Shown: piece by piece, positions 6,577-15,030 of the stretch
How the letters are laid out: every line of letters starts with the position of its first letter
Position numbering within the stretch: the stretch's first letter is position 1
Source of the DNA: Candidatus Eiseniibacteriota bacterium
GTDB lineage: Bacteria > Arandabacterota > Arandabacteria > JAGLYR01
Reading direction: 5' to 3'
NCBI GenBank assembly: GCA_023132135.1
Contig: JAGLYR010000291.1
Coordinates: forward strand, 1 to 20,973
DNA: 20,973 nt
Notes under the pieces: generated by a model
Told to the model about the DNA's origin: nothing
What the model saw: only the letters and a program-made list of their open reading frames with translations
Databases searched by the model: none
Made by a program: the position numbers and the translations under genes

Positions 6577-6835
6577 TCGAGAATGGGTGGAGAAGGAGCT
6601 GAGAAGCATCATCGCTGCCGGAATGCCCGACAAACCGGATCCTGCCTCGATAGCCGCGAATGTCCCGATCTTCCGTGAGGGGTTAGGTCTGGATTCTCTC
6701 AGCGGGCTGCGACTTCTCACGACCATTGAAGAGCGCTTCAGTGTCTATATCGATGACGACGATTTCGATGTCTTCGACAGCCTCCAGAAGCTGATTGACT
6801 TCGTGGCCGAACGAGCCGAAGGAAAGGAGTCATGA
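6569..6835 (+). CDS. Acyl carrier protein
   Basis: This is an 88-residue four-helix carrier protein. The phosphopantetheine attachment site is S43 in 'GLGLDSLSGL', and the end 'DFDVFDSLQKLIDFVAER' has the usual helix IV pattern. The start ATG 6569 lies inside the end of the FkbH-like gene (8-nt overlap) with GAGG at 6559-6562; a longer frame from 6467 would read through FkbH coding sequence and is not credible. Its stop overlaps the next start (ATGA at 6832-6835), so translation of the three genes is coupled. It is a dedicated carrier, not the housekeeping fatty-acid ACP, judged by context. It needs a phosphopantetheinyl transferase from elsewhere in the genome. Confidence 0.9.
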   Translation: MADREWVEKELRSIIAAGMPDKPDPASIAANVPIFREGLGLDSLSGLRLLTTIEERFSVYIDDDDFDVFDSLQKLIDFVAERAEGKES

Positions 6836-8133
6836 ACCTTGCCATGGTCACGCGCGCGATCCGTCGCTATGTGCTCATCCAGGATCGCCCGGCTTATGAG
6901 GAGTTGCTCCAGCACCTCGACACTCACCAGGACGTGTGGAAGGTTCCTCAAGGGGAAGTGGCTGCTTGGTGGGAGCGGAGGCAAACGGCCTCCCTTGATC
7001 TGAGCATCGTGCAGGGGGGCACGCTCCGGATTTCGTGCCCCCTGGGAGACAGCGTTGTCGAGATCGATGGACACGATCTCAGAATCCCACCGTTCGAGTG
7101 TTCCGTTTCTCTCGACATGCCACGCGGCGCCGTCTCCGTAACCTACGGGTACACTGGAATACATTCGGACTTCGTCAATGAGATGCTGGGCCATCTGGGA
7201 TACGGGCACTTGACTCCGGCGCCCCCGGGGCAGCACGCCGACATCGCGGAGGAGCATTGGACCACGGTTCTGGAAACCCTGCGTTGCAGCGCTGTTGATA
7301 ACAAGCGTTACGAGCGCGAGGGAATTGACGCTCTCCGCTCCCTCATCTCCGAGGCGCACCATCGACGTGGCATCCCCGACCTCAGGCTCTGGAGCCTGCC
7401 CCACCGATCCGGCCGACCTTATCGTGCCGCGGTTTCCACTCGCTACGACGTGGACAAGGCAATCGTGAACCTGCCGGCCATTCACGAGCTCGAAGCCAAA
7501 TACGGTCTCAGGAGCACGGCCTACCTTCGCCCCATGGGACTCTTCTACGGTCCGTCAGAGATCCGCCGCTACAGGAAGGTCTCCGGAGAAAATGAGGCGG
7601 CCCTTCACGGAGAGTTCGTATCGACTGCTGAAAGGCGCTTCGGAGACGAATTGACGGCTGCCCGCAAGGAGAAGGAATTCCTGGAGGAAGTGATCTGTGC
7701 AGAGGTCCGGGGAGTTTGTATGCATGGTGGCGAACTCCGTACGAATACTACGTCGCGCACACAATCTGCTATCGAAGCGGCAGGATTCAAGTACGAGACC
7801 ATGTACCGCAACGACTACTATTTTCCCCTCCATCTCCCCACTGACCAGGGAGTGCGGAAGACGTTGAGTATTGGGCAGCATTTCGCAGACGTCACGGTCG
7901 AGCCCGGCCCGGCGTTCCCGATGATTCTAGCTCGGACCTTCATCGATCGCTTCTCACAGGCCGCCGCTGAGGGAGGAATCTTCGTCCCGGTTATGCATCC
8001 ACTGTACTTCGGTTTGGCCCGTTACCTTCGCCATCCTATTAACCTGCTTCGCTTGGCGGCGTTTGTGCCGAAGTTCGTCGTCACCGCAAGCCGCACGAAG
8101 CGCGGCGAACAGTACTCCAACCGCCCCGAGTAA
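6832..8133 (+). CDS. Polysaccharide deacetylase-like (NodB fold) protein with extra N-terminal segment
   Basis: The 433-residue protein has a NodB-like catalytic region from about residue 195: 'AAVSTRYDVDKA' with D206/D208 in the place of the first metal and base aspartates, 'ALHGEFVS' (H259), 'CMHGGEL' (H298) and 'VMHPLYF' (H389). Such enzymes remove N- or O-acetyl groups from sugars with a bound metal ion. The first 60 residues ('RPAYEELLQHL..DVWKVPQGEVAAWWERR') read like the tail of another NodB domain, placed here in front and followed by a beta-rich stretch (60-115). The protein may be permuted or a relic of a two-domain enzyme. There is no signal peptide, so a cytoplasmic sugar substrate is possible. 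The ATG overlaps the ACP stop, tying it to the acyl cassette. Confidence 0.75.
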   Translation: MNLAMVTRAIRRYVLIQDRPAYEELLQHLDTHQDVWKVPQGEVAAWWERRQTASLDLSIVQGGTLRISCPLGDSVVEIDGHDLRIPPFECSVSLDMPRGAVSVTYGYTGIHSDFVNEMLGHLGYGHLTPAPPGQHADIAEEHWTTVLETLRCSAVDNKRYEREGIDALRSLISEAHHRRGIPDLRLWSLPHRSGRPYRAAVSTRYDVDKAIVNLPAIHELEAKYGLRSTAYLRPMGLFYGPSEIRRYRKVSGENEAALHGEFVSTAERRFGDELTAARKEKEFLEEVICAEVRGVCMHGGELRTNTTSRTQSAIEAAGFKYETMYRNDYYFPLHLPTDQGVRKTLSIGQHFADVTVEPGPAFPMILARTFIDRFSQAAAEGGIFVPVMHPLYFGLARYLRHPINLLRLAAFVPKFVVTASRTKRGEQYSNRPE

Positions 8134-8200
8134 TATCGAGTAGTATACAGAACCTTCCGGGCGAGCCTCACCACAGCGGGAGTGTGACAAGAGACATGAT

Positions 8201-10135
8201 CTACTCGAGGTATCCGATAGCCTTCAGCTTGCGTTTCAGGTCGTCATAGGCTTGGGCGTCTGTATCTCCGGCTTTGTAGGGGAAGCTATACTCGCTAATG
8301 ACATGGCTGGAAGGCGAGCCATTTCTCAACGCAGCGCGACCCGTCCACGCAGAGGAGACCGGCAAACCGAGCAGAGCGGCAACGGTGGGCGCCACATCCA
8401 ACACGTGGAGTGAGTCCGTCGAGACAGCCTTGGCTGCCGATGGGCCGGAGAGCAGGTAGATCCCGTCAGGGTGGTGGACCCCAGAGTAGTTGGATTCCTC
8501 GGCGGCGCGGATGAGATCGTCGAAGCCGTACTCCTTGCCGTGGAGTGCAATCCGAGCCTCTCGGGGAAGTGTGTATCGGGGTACAAGCGAGAGGCAGAGC
8601 GATCCCTCCTCGCGCACTACTTCGAACAGAGGCGCGTCCTCGCTCACAAAGTGCGCGGTTCCGAGAACCGCTTCGGCCAGATCGAGTGCTCTCTTCTTCT
8701 CAGCGGCTGTCGGGCTCACAGCCCGAAGGTAGACTTTCAGGTCCAGGTTTGTCCCGAAAAGGCTATCCTCGAGCTCTAGCGCGGCGATCAGGTTCTCCGT
8801 CCTGATCCGACAGAACCTCCCGGCGATTACTCCTCCGGATGCCTTCTGAAACCCATGATCAGACACAATAACCATGTCCACGTCTTCGCGGACTGTGCGG
8901 AGGAGTTTTCCCAGACTGCGGTCTACCTCCATGTAGAGCTCGTCAATCACTCCCCCATACCGCTCGCGGTCGGCATCAGTTACTTCCGGGAATCCCTCGG
9001 GGTGAAGGTACTTCCAGTATACGTGCGACACTTTGTCTACAGGCGTGAAGAGGACGGCTCCGAACTCGGGCCGCCGAGTGCGAAGCAGCTCGACGAAAAT
9101 GTCGGCTTGGAGAGCGGTGTAGAGTACTCTGCTTCTCCAGAACTGGTCTCGACTCGTGCGGCGCAGGAGACGCCGTCCCAGTACGTCAATGACAGCACGC
9201 CGCAGAGTGGAAAGCCGCACACCACCGCGAATAGCCTGGAGGCCCGCAAGAGGAAATGAGATTGAGCCTTTTTGCTTCAGATGCTCCCGCGCCCACAGCA
9301 ACCAGAACAGCGAGTACTCCGGAGGGAACGTCTGGCTATCGCCAGCCAAGGTGCTCGGGATCACAAAATCGCGTTCCCCAAGGTCTGGCACGGGCGGCCA
9401 CGTGAAGTACCAACCGCAGAGGCCGTAGGATCTGCCCTCGAGCTTCAGCTGATCCCAGATGCGCCCAACACGGAAGTCCCGCTGCGTGTTGCTGAATCCC
9501 TCAATGCCGTGAACCGCAGGCGTGCAGCCTGTAGCGATGGTGCTCCACACCCGTGGCGAGAGCATGGAGGGGAGAGAACGTAGTTTTGCTCGATGCCCGT
9601 TCTGAAGGACCTGCGCGAAGTGGGGCAGCTTTCCGGTTCCAATCATGGTGTCAATGTGGGGCCATCGGGCGCCATCCACGCCGATGAGAAGCACACGAGG
9701 TCCGTCAGTGAGGCGACCCGGGCCGGGCCACAGGAGTACAGCAAATCCCACAGCAACTGACAGCAAGGCTGCTGTGAGCGCGGACCACTTGGCGACGGCG
9801 CACCTGGCCGCTGCGACAATGAGGAAACCGGCGAGGACCGGAATGAGCCAGAGTAGAAGGCTGTCGGATCCTTCTCTCGTAAGAACCAGCCATGCCATGG
9901 GCTGGAGCATGGCGGCGAGAAGTCCGGCGTACCGGTGGATCACTTTCAAGAGAAGAATTAACAACCCGGGAACGCCGAAAAAGAGAAGAAGTACAATTCC
10001 CCTCTCGTCGAGGGTCAGAGGTGTCGCCAAACGAACGGCGGCAATCGATGCGGCGCCACTCAGCGCAATTACCGCCGTCCACACTAGTGCCGATACCCAT
10101 CGAGGCGTACAAGTGGGCTTGTCAGAAGATTGCAT
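8201..10135 (-). CDS. Membrane-anchored alkaline phosphatase superfamily phosphodiesterase/phosphotransferase
   Basis: This is a 644-residue protein with four or five membrane helices in residues 12-138, then a type I phosphodiesterase/nucleotide pyrophosphatase-like domain. Metal and catalytic positions are visible: D154 in 'LIGVDGARWP', S193 in 'LSPRVWSTIATG' where the family has its Thr/Ser nucleophile, D367 and H371 in 'VDKVSHVYW', D426/H427 in 'IVSDHGFQ', and H555 in 'VHHPDGIYLLSG'. The catalytic domain should lie outside the membrane. The substrate is unknown; relatives hydrolyse or transfer phosphodiesters such as nucleotides, phosphoglycerol or phosphoethanolamine. The ATG has GAGAGGA about 11 nt upstream. 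The gene converges on the deacetylase gene 67 bp away, and no clear terminator is seen between them. Confidence 0.85.
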   Translation of the reverse strand: MQSSDKPTCTPRWVSALVWTAVIALSGAASIAAVRLATPLTLDERGIVLLLFFGVPGLLILLLKVIHRYAGLLAAMLQPMAWLVLTREGSDSLLLWLIPVLAGFLIVAAARCAVAKWSALTAALLSVAVGFAVLLWPGPGRLTDGPRVLLIGVDGARWPHIDTMIGTGKLPHFAQVLQNGHRAKLRSLPSMLSPRVWSTIATGCTPAVHGIEGFSNTQRDFRVGRIWDQLKLEGRSYGLCGWYFTWPPVPDLGERDFVIPSTLAGDSQTFPPEYSLFWLLWAREHLKQKGSISFPLAGLQAIRGGVRLSTLRRAVIDVLGRRLLRRTSRDQFWRSRVLYTALQADIFVELLRTRRPEFGAVLFTPVDKVSHVYWKYLHPEGFPEVTDADRERYGGVIDELYMEVDRSLGKLLRTVREDVDMVIVSDHGFQKASGGVIAGRFCRIRTENLIAALELEDSLFGTNLDLKVYLRAVSPTAAEKKRALDLAEAVLGTAHFVSEDAPLFEVVREEGSLCLSLVPRYTLPREARIALHGKEYGFDDLIRAAEESNYSGVHHPDGIYLLSGPSAAKAVSTDSLHVLDVAPTVAALLGLPVSSAWTGRAALRNGSPSSHVISEYSFPYKAGDTDAQAYDDLKRKLKAIGYLE

Positions 10136-10270
10136 GCGAATCCGATTCCTCTCACGGAGATTCTCAGGGCAGGCTCAACCATTTGCCCACTATCGGCAAG
10201 AATCCCGCCCCAGTTTACGGAAAGGGAGCACAGCTCGCTCATATCAACGGGCAGGGATCGCCTCTAATTC

Positions 10271-10299
10271 ACGATATCAGTCTGGGGCGCTCGCGTCAA
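10271..10299 (-). promoter_or_regulatory. Candidate promoter for the phosphatase gene
   Basis: On the minus strand TTGACG (10294-10299) and TATCGT (10271-10276) are 17 nt apart. The -35 is 5/6 and the -10 4/6 to consensus. The leader would be about 130 nt. Weak support. Confidence 0.3.
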
Positions 10300-10443
10300 C
10301 GCCTCAGGAGCTCGGGTTGCGTGACGTAGGATGCGTGACAAGTAAGGAGGTGCTGTAGGTCATTTTGTCTGATGTCCCCGGAAATATCCATGAATCATGA
10401 TGGTAGCCATTTAGAAGAAACTAGAATCAGGACTAATTTCATC

Positions 10444-10472
10444 TTGATGACTTGCGATATTTGGCTTATACT
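10444..10472 (+). promoter_or_regulatory. Candidate promoter for the BNR-repeat gene
   Basis: TTGATG (10444-10449), 17 nt, TATACT (10467-10472) gives a reasonable sigma-70 promoter (4/6 and 5/6) and a leader of roughly 50 nt. The leader ends in the strong ribosome binding site GGGAGG at 10516-10521, 6 nt before the ATG. Confidence 0.45.
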
Positions 10473-10527
10473 GACATCCTGTTTGGCCGTGAAGTAACAA
10501 CTTCCATTTTCACTAGGGAGGTGGGCT

Positions 10528-13131
10528 ATGGTGCTCCGATGTTTCTGGGTTACACTCGCTGCTGTTGCTGCCCTGATGTGGGGGGCGGTGTCACCGACAT
10601 TTGGGGCGGTTTCATGGGAACTTGTCGGGGTCTCGGGTCCGGCCGCGACCATAGCCCTTGCTGTGAGTCCTTCTTCTTCGGACACGATGCATGTGGGGAG
10701 CGACATGGGTGGGCCCTACAAGAGCTGCGACGGCGGTGGCAGCTGGGATGCCATTGTTGGTGGTCTGATGTGCGAAGACTGGCAGCACCGTGTCACGATC
10801 GGGGGTTTCTTGGTAGACCCCTACGACACCGACGTGCTGTATAAGGGAGGGCAATACCTGTATAAGAGCACCGACGCAGGTGACAATTGGGTCAAGCTGC
10901 GCGAAGAATACAACGTCCGTCTGGGCATGGATACTTCCAATCCAGACACACTCACGCTGTACAGTGCAGACTACTTCGACTGGGCGGACGATGATAGTCT
11001 GTTCGTGAAGTCAACGGACGCGGGAGCCACTTGGAGCTCCCTCGTCGATGGACTGCCGGAGCCGGACACATTCTATGTCTACGCAATCGAAGTTGATACA
11101 CTCACATCCGATGTCTACGCTGCGACCAGCAAGGGACTGTATCGCAATGCAGGTGGCGATAGTACTTGGGTATGTGTTAGTACGGACAGCCTGACGGCGA
11201 GAATGGGGTATCTATACAAGGATACCGGGATAGAGAGATTTTTCAAGATCTATCCTCTGGCTCTGAGCCGGAGTGACTCCAGTCTGACTCTCTATGTTGT
11301 TGCAGACAGTGTGTACATAAGCACAGATGCTGGGGCCACCTGGGGCACGACAGACTGCACGGGCCTTCCTTTGAACTTGGCTACGGATTCGGTGTTTGAT
11401 CAGATCGCCATTCACCCAAGCTATCCCGGAACGCTCTACGTGAGCGCAGACTACGGTCTTTACAAGTCCACCGACTATGGCGATAATTGGAGCTCTCTTC
11501 TTTCGAGCCACCCGGCTTGCTATGGGCACTGGGTATGGGGCAGCAAGCCGGGTTGCCTCGGAATCCAGATCTGCGAATCCGACCCGGATGTGGTTCTCGC
11601 CGGGCGTCTGGTGTCGTGGGACGGGGGTTCAAACTGGTCCTGTGCTGCCACCGATACCTCGTGTGGAAGCAGCTATTGGGAGACAAAGGGCGTTTCTCCG
11701 ATGTGCGCGAACGGCATAGCGGTGAATCCGGTGGATGGTGACACTGTCTATTTTGGCTATGCAGACGCGGGATTCCTCGACAGTCATGATCAAGGCACGT
11801 GCTGTCGTTACGACTCGACGGGAATGGCCTTGGGATCTGGCGGCGAAGACGTGTATGACATCGCCATCGATCCGGATTCGCCGAACATCATATATGCGTC
11901 TGTTTGGCACTTTTTCGGCGAGGACACCGTCAAGAAGAACAAGCTCTTCAAGAGTACAGATCAGGGGGGGAACTGGACGGAGCTCTGGAACACAACTAAT
12001 GACAACACAATCACGTCAATTGCTCTGGGGACACAGGGAACCCCGACGACGCGGACCATCTACATCGGAGTCGAGAATGTAGGCGTGTACAAGAGCACCA
12101 ACGCGGGTTCCACGTGGACCAACGTGACCAATGATCTTGGACAAGCAGGCCTGTCGGGTAGCAACAATCGACTCGTCACCAGACTCATCGTCGAGCCCGG
12201 AGACGATGATCACGTGTTTTGCTCCATCAAGATGGACTACACTGACACGAGCAGCGGGAGAACAGCGCCTATCTTCGGGGGAGTGTGGGAGACGACTGAC
12301 GGGGGAAGCGATTGGGATCGAACGGCTACACTCCCGTCCGTCCACGATGTGGCCATGGACCCGGACGACCATGACATTCTCTGGGCGGCGGCTCAGGATC
12401 ATGTAGTGTGGAATACGTACCCGACTGACGATACGGTCTATGCTGGGGGTGCGTACAGGAGTGCCAACGGTGGGACCAGTTGGATCCTGAAACAAGCGAA
12501 TCCTTGGGTGAGTTGTGTTTCCATCAACCCAGAATGTCCGAGCATCGTGTTTGCTGGCTGTAGAGATTTCAAGAGAACATCTTGGCAGAAGGACAATACA
12601 CTGGAGGATGGGCCTGTCGAGAAGGATTGCAAGATGATCCGTACCGCCAACAATGGAACGAGCTGGTCGAGCGTCAACTCCGGGATCGACCACATGTGGT
12701 TTGAGCGCATCGTCCATGACCCAACGGATGAGCACACCCTGTACACGGCAACTTGGGGTGGTGGCATCTACAAGGGTAGCGATACGTACCAGAACTGTAT
12801 TGGTGGTGGTGGCGGCTCTCCACCGTCGCCTAGGGACGACAATGTGAATCTGGGCGTGTACTTCTTGAATCAGAATATCCCAAATCCATTCAATCCAGTG
12901 ACGCAGATCAAGTTCGGTCTTCCAAGGGCCGGGGAACTTGACATTTCGATCTACAACATCTTGGGTCAAAAGGTGATCCAGTTGGTCTCGGGTCGGCATG
13001 AGGCGGGGATCTACCAGGCAACGTGGGATGGTACGAACCCGAATGGCCAGCCAGTTGCCAGTGGGATCTATTTCTGCCGGATGGAAGCTGGCGAGTTCAA
13101 GAAAACTCGGCGCTTGGTAATGCTGAAATAG
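10528..13131 (+). CDS. Secreted BNR/Asp-box beta-propeller protein with FlgD-type C-terminal tail
   Basis: This 867-residue protein begins with a signal peptide (hydrophobic residues about 7-24, likely cut near 'TFGA'). From about residue 112 it carries at least nine Asp-box-like repeats of the form 'STDxGxxW' ('YKSTDAGDNW', 'FVKSTDAGATW', 'YISTDAGATW', 'YKSTDYGDNW', 'FKSTDQGGNW', 'YKSTNAGSTW', 'WETTDGGSDW' and later weaker ones). This is the pattern of sortilin/GH74-like propellers; no glycosidase catalytic pair could be assigned. A Gly/Pro/Ser linker (about 755-770) leads to 'NIPNPFNPVTQIKFGLP', then an Ig-like FlgD domain ending 'GIYFCRMEAGEFKKTRRLVMLK'. Tails of this kind direct secretion and surface attachment through type IX or a similar route. 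The function may be adhesive or hydrolytic; the sequence does not decide. Confidence 0.85.
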   Translation: MVLRCFWVTLAAVAALMWGAVSPTFGAVSWELVGVSGPAATIALAVSPSSSDTMHVGSDMGGPYKSCDGGGSWDAIVGGLMCEDWQHRVTIGGFLVDPYDTDVLYKGGQYLYKSTDAGDNWVKLREEYNVRLGMDTSNPDTLTLYSADYFDWADDDSLFVKSTDAGATWSSLVDGLPEPDTFYVYAIEVDTLTSDVYAATSKGLYRNAGGDSTWVCVSTDSLTARMGYLYKDTGIERFFKIYPLALSRSDSSLTLYVVADSVYISTDAGATWGTTDCTGLPLNLATDSVFDQIAIHPSYPGTLYVSADYGLYKSTDYGDNWSSLLSSHPACYGHWVWGSKPGCLGIQICESDPDVVLAGRLVSWDGGSNWSCAATDTSCGSSYWETKGVSPMCANGIAVNPVDGDTVYFGYADAGFLDSHDQGTCCRYDSTGMALGSGGEDVYDIAIDPDSPNIIYASVWHFFGEDTVKKNKLFKSTDQGGNWTELWNTTNDNTITSIALGTQGTPTTRTIYIGVENVGVYKSTNAGSTWTNVTNDLGQAGLSGSNNRLVTRLIVEPGDDDHVFCSIKMDYTDTSSGRTAPIFGGVWETTDGGSDWDRTATLPSVHDVAMDPDDHDILWAAAQDHVVWNTYPTDDTVYAGGAYRSANGGTSWILKQANPWVSCVSINPECPSIVFAGCRDFKRTSWQKDNTLEDGPVEKDCKMIRTANNGTSWSSVNSGIDHMWFERIVHDPTDEHTLYTATWGGGIYKGSDTYQNCIGGGGGSPPSPRDDNVNLGVYFLNQNIPNPFNPVTQIKFGLPRAGELDISIYNILGQKVIQLVSGRHEAGIYQATWDGTNPNGQPVASGIYFCRMEAGEFKKTRRLVMLK

Positions 13132-13158
13132 GTGGTCTGAGCGCGTGGTGATTAAGGA

Positions 13159-13185
13159 GAGGGGCGGGTGTGAAACCCGCCCCTC
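13159..13185. terminator. Hairpin, probable (bidirectional) terminator
   Basis: GAGGGGCGGGT (13159-13169) pairs perfectly with ACCCGCCCCTC (13175-13185) around a GTGAA loop, starting 27 nt after the BNR gene stop. The following stretch is only moderately T-rich on either strand, so termination may be factor-assisted. It lies between two convergent transcription units. Confidence 0.65.
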
Positions 13186-13199
13186 AAGAATCTTGGTCC

Positions 13200-13402
13200 T
13201 TCGGGGCAGAGCCCTTGTTAGTAGAACCAGCCCACCTTGGACTTACGACCTGTAACTGGTCGCTCTCCTAGTGTTTCCATTCGCTCTCAAGCCTACGGGG
13301 ACTGCTGAAACAGATCAAGAACTCGTGGATGAATCTGGAGCACGGGGAGCATGGAATTCCATGTGGAACACGGAGTTGTCCTCAATAGGGCTCTGTCCCG
13401 AA
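13200..13402. mobile_element. MITE-like element with 15-bp terminal inverted repeats (repeat copy B)
   Basis: TTCGGGGCAGAGCCC (13200-13214) and GGGCTCTGTCCCGAA (13388-13402) are inverted copies with one mismatch and bound about 200 bp. The left interior (13218-13295) matches 4562-4677 apart from a 45-bp deletion; the right interior (13299-13390) matches repeat copy A at 87 of 92 positions. So copies A and C look like separate halves of what is joined here. It has no intact gene and no obvious flanking target duplication. The right end lies under 30 bp from the stop codon of the solenoid gene. Confidence 0.65.
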
Positions 13403-13429
13403 AAGCTCTGCGGGGCGCCCACTGGCAAA

Positions 13430-14995
13430 CTACCTCTCCTTGGTGATGAAAATGTCCCCGCAGGTGTCGAGGCGGATCTTGGTGTCGCCGGCGCCGAGGG
13501 TGGCGGAGGCCTTCTTGATGCCGTCCGAGTCGCGCACCATGGGAAAATCGGATGCAATCTCACCGTCGTACGTGATGGCGACGATGTCGGCCGACGGATC
13601 CGGCGGAAGCGCGAGCCTGATCCGCTTGTAGGTGGTCCGGATGTTGTACAATCCACCGGCCGGGAGTTTCCGGATCTCGGAAATCTCGACCGGGCTTGAG
13701 TTTCCCTCGATCTCGATCGACGATACAGATCCCTTCACGATGACATAGGCGTGGGAGTTGCTGACCCTCAACTCTCCCTGGACGTCATTCACGATCACGG
13801 GGCAGGAGTTTCCCTCGATGTGGAGACTCGCACGGACATCGGTGGCGTCGATTTCACCGTAGCTGGTTCGAACGCGTGTCTCGCCAGAAATGTTCTTCAC
13901 GCTGACCGGGGACGAATCGCCGTGTATGTTGCATCTTCCGCCGACGTCCATGACGTCGATGTCTTCGTACGAGCTCGTAATGTCGGCGTTGCCCTCCACG
14001 ATGGAGCCGGTCACGCGGCTGCTCTGGGCGCGAATCGCCAGGTTGCCCCCGATGTTCCGGAACTCGATGGGCTCGTAGCTGCCGTTGATCTGCGCATGCC
14101 CGTGGATGTTGTCCACCCGGATCTTGCCGCTCTGGCAGTTGAGTTTCAGGGCCCCGTGCACCTGGTTGACGGTCACGGGTTCGTAGGAGCTCTCTATCTG
14201 GAGCTGGCCGCCGATGTTCTCAGCTACCACTTCTCCGCTTTCGTTGGAGATGACCACGGAATTGCCTGAGTTTCTTACGACGACCGGCGCGTAGGACGAC
14301 CGGACACTGACCGGACCCTGGACGGCCTCGGCGTACACCCCGCCGCTTCTATTGCGGACGGTCAGATGCCCGCCGCACCTCGACACCTTAACCGTCCCGT
14401 AACTGTTGTCCAGCTCGAGATCCCCCTGGACGCCCGTGACATCGATCTCGCCGCTCTCGTTGTGAATCCACACATCGCCGTGGACGTCCGCAACCTCGAC
14501 ATCCCCGTAGCTGGTCTCCACATTCACGGACATGCTGCGGGGAACCGTTACCTCCAGAGCGACCTCTGCCGAGGGAACGTAGACGCAACGGCCCTCCTTG
14601 AGCTCCTTGATGCAACCCCGAACCATCTTGGGGAAATGCTTCGTGTGGATCGGGCTGGCCTCCGGCAGATGGACCACGACCCGGTACCCGTCCCGGTAGG
14701 ATTCCACCTCCACTTTGGTTTTCTGGGTAAAGAGGTCCAGGTTCTTCCGGTCGATGTTGAGCATTTCAATAGTGGCCTTGACGGCGATCTCGTCCTTCGA
14801 CCAGGCAAGAATGATGATACTGCCGCTTTCGTTCTCAACGAACAGCGTGCGCCCCTTTTCGACCGGGTGCAGCCGGGTCTCCTTGGACAGGGTGAAAAAC
14901 CGGGTGTTGTCGGCGGATCCGGCTGTCGGCCGCGGGAGTATCGCCAGCGCCGCGACGATCGGAATCCACAACCTGCTCCCCTGCAGGACTCTCAT
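13430..14995 (-). CDS. DUF4097-type beta-solenoid protein with exact 18-residue repeats
   Basis: The 521-residue product has an N-terminal signal-like segment (about 8-27), an introductory beta region with 'NESGSIIILAW' (55-65), and then fifteen consecutive units of exactly 18 residues (162-431), with a degenerate sixteenth. Units alternate: odd ones open 'SY' (SYGDV, SYGTV, SYAPV, SYEPV, SYEPI, SYEDI, SYGEI; the last is SHAYV), even ones open xS (ESGEI, RSGGV, ESGEV, QSGKI, QSSRV, DSSPV, NSCPV). The middle of most units has 'V.G'. This predicts a regular beta-solenoid of the DUF4097 class. It is probably exported; ligand unknown. GGGGAG lies 6 nt before the ATG, which is 35 bp after the anti-sigma stop. 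DUF4097 genes next to ECF sigma/anti-sigma pairs are common, so it may take part in envelope sensing. Confidence 0.85.
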   Translation of the reverse strand: MRVLQGSRLWIPIVAALAILPRPTAGSADNTRFFTLSKETRLHPVEKGRTLFVENESGSIIILAWSKDEIAVKATIEMLNIDRKNLDLFTQKTKVEVESYRDGYRVVVHLPEASPIHTKHFPKMVRGCIKELKEGRCVYVPSAEVALEVTVPRSMSVNVETSYGDVEVADVHGDVWIHNESGEIDVTGVQGDLELDNSYGTVKVSRCGGHLTVRNRSGGVYAEAVQGPVSVRSSYAPVVVRNSGNSVVISNESGEVVAENIGGQLQIESSYEPVTVNQVHGALKLNCQSGKIRVDNIHGHAQINGSYEPIEFRNIGGNLAIRAQSSRVTGSIVEGNADITSSYEDIDVMDVGGRCNIHGDSSPVSVKNISGETRVRTSYGEIDATDVRASLHIEGNSCPVIVNDVQGELRVSNSHAYVIVKGSVSSIEIEGNSSPVEISEIRKLPAGGLYNIRTTYKRIRLALPPDPSADIVAITYDGEIASDFPMVRDSDGIKKASATLGAGDTKIRLDTCGDIFITKER

Positions 14996-15030
14996 GTGTC
15001 GCTCCCCTTTCCTTGCCGGAACTGCGCGCC

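Larger units (their letters stand above)
10136..10527. other. 392-bp divergent intergenic region
   Basis: The space between the phosphatase gene (minus) and the BNR-repeat gene (plus) holds promoters in both directions and no credible gene. The octamer TGCGTGAC occurs twice (10318-10325 and 10332-10339), a possible but weak regulator site. Confidence 0.55.

Noticed and set aside
8750-8765. TGTCCCGAAAAGGCTA resembling the repeat end motif
   Set aside because: It lies inside the phosphatase coding sequence, encoding 'SLFGT', with no repeat sequence on either side.
12016-12999. Minus-strand open frame of 327 codons
   Set aside because: Antisense to the BNR-repeat gene; its apparent repeats mirror the Asp-box repeats.
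13271-13699. Plus-strand open frame of 142 codons
   Set aside because: It runs from the repeat element into the antisense of the solenoid gene and shows no family features.
13703-14512. 54-bp periodicity, possible CRISPR or DNA tandem array
   Set aside because: The DNA units are too diverged for direct repeats and the periodicity is in the protein; it is a solenoid coding region.
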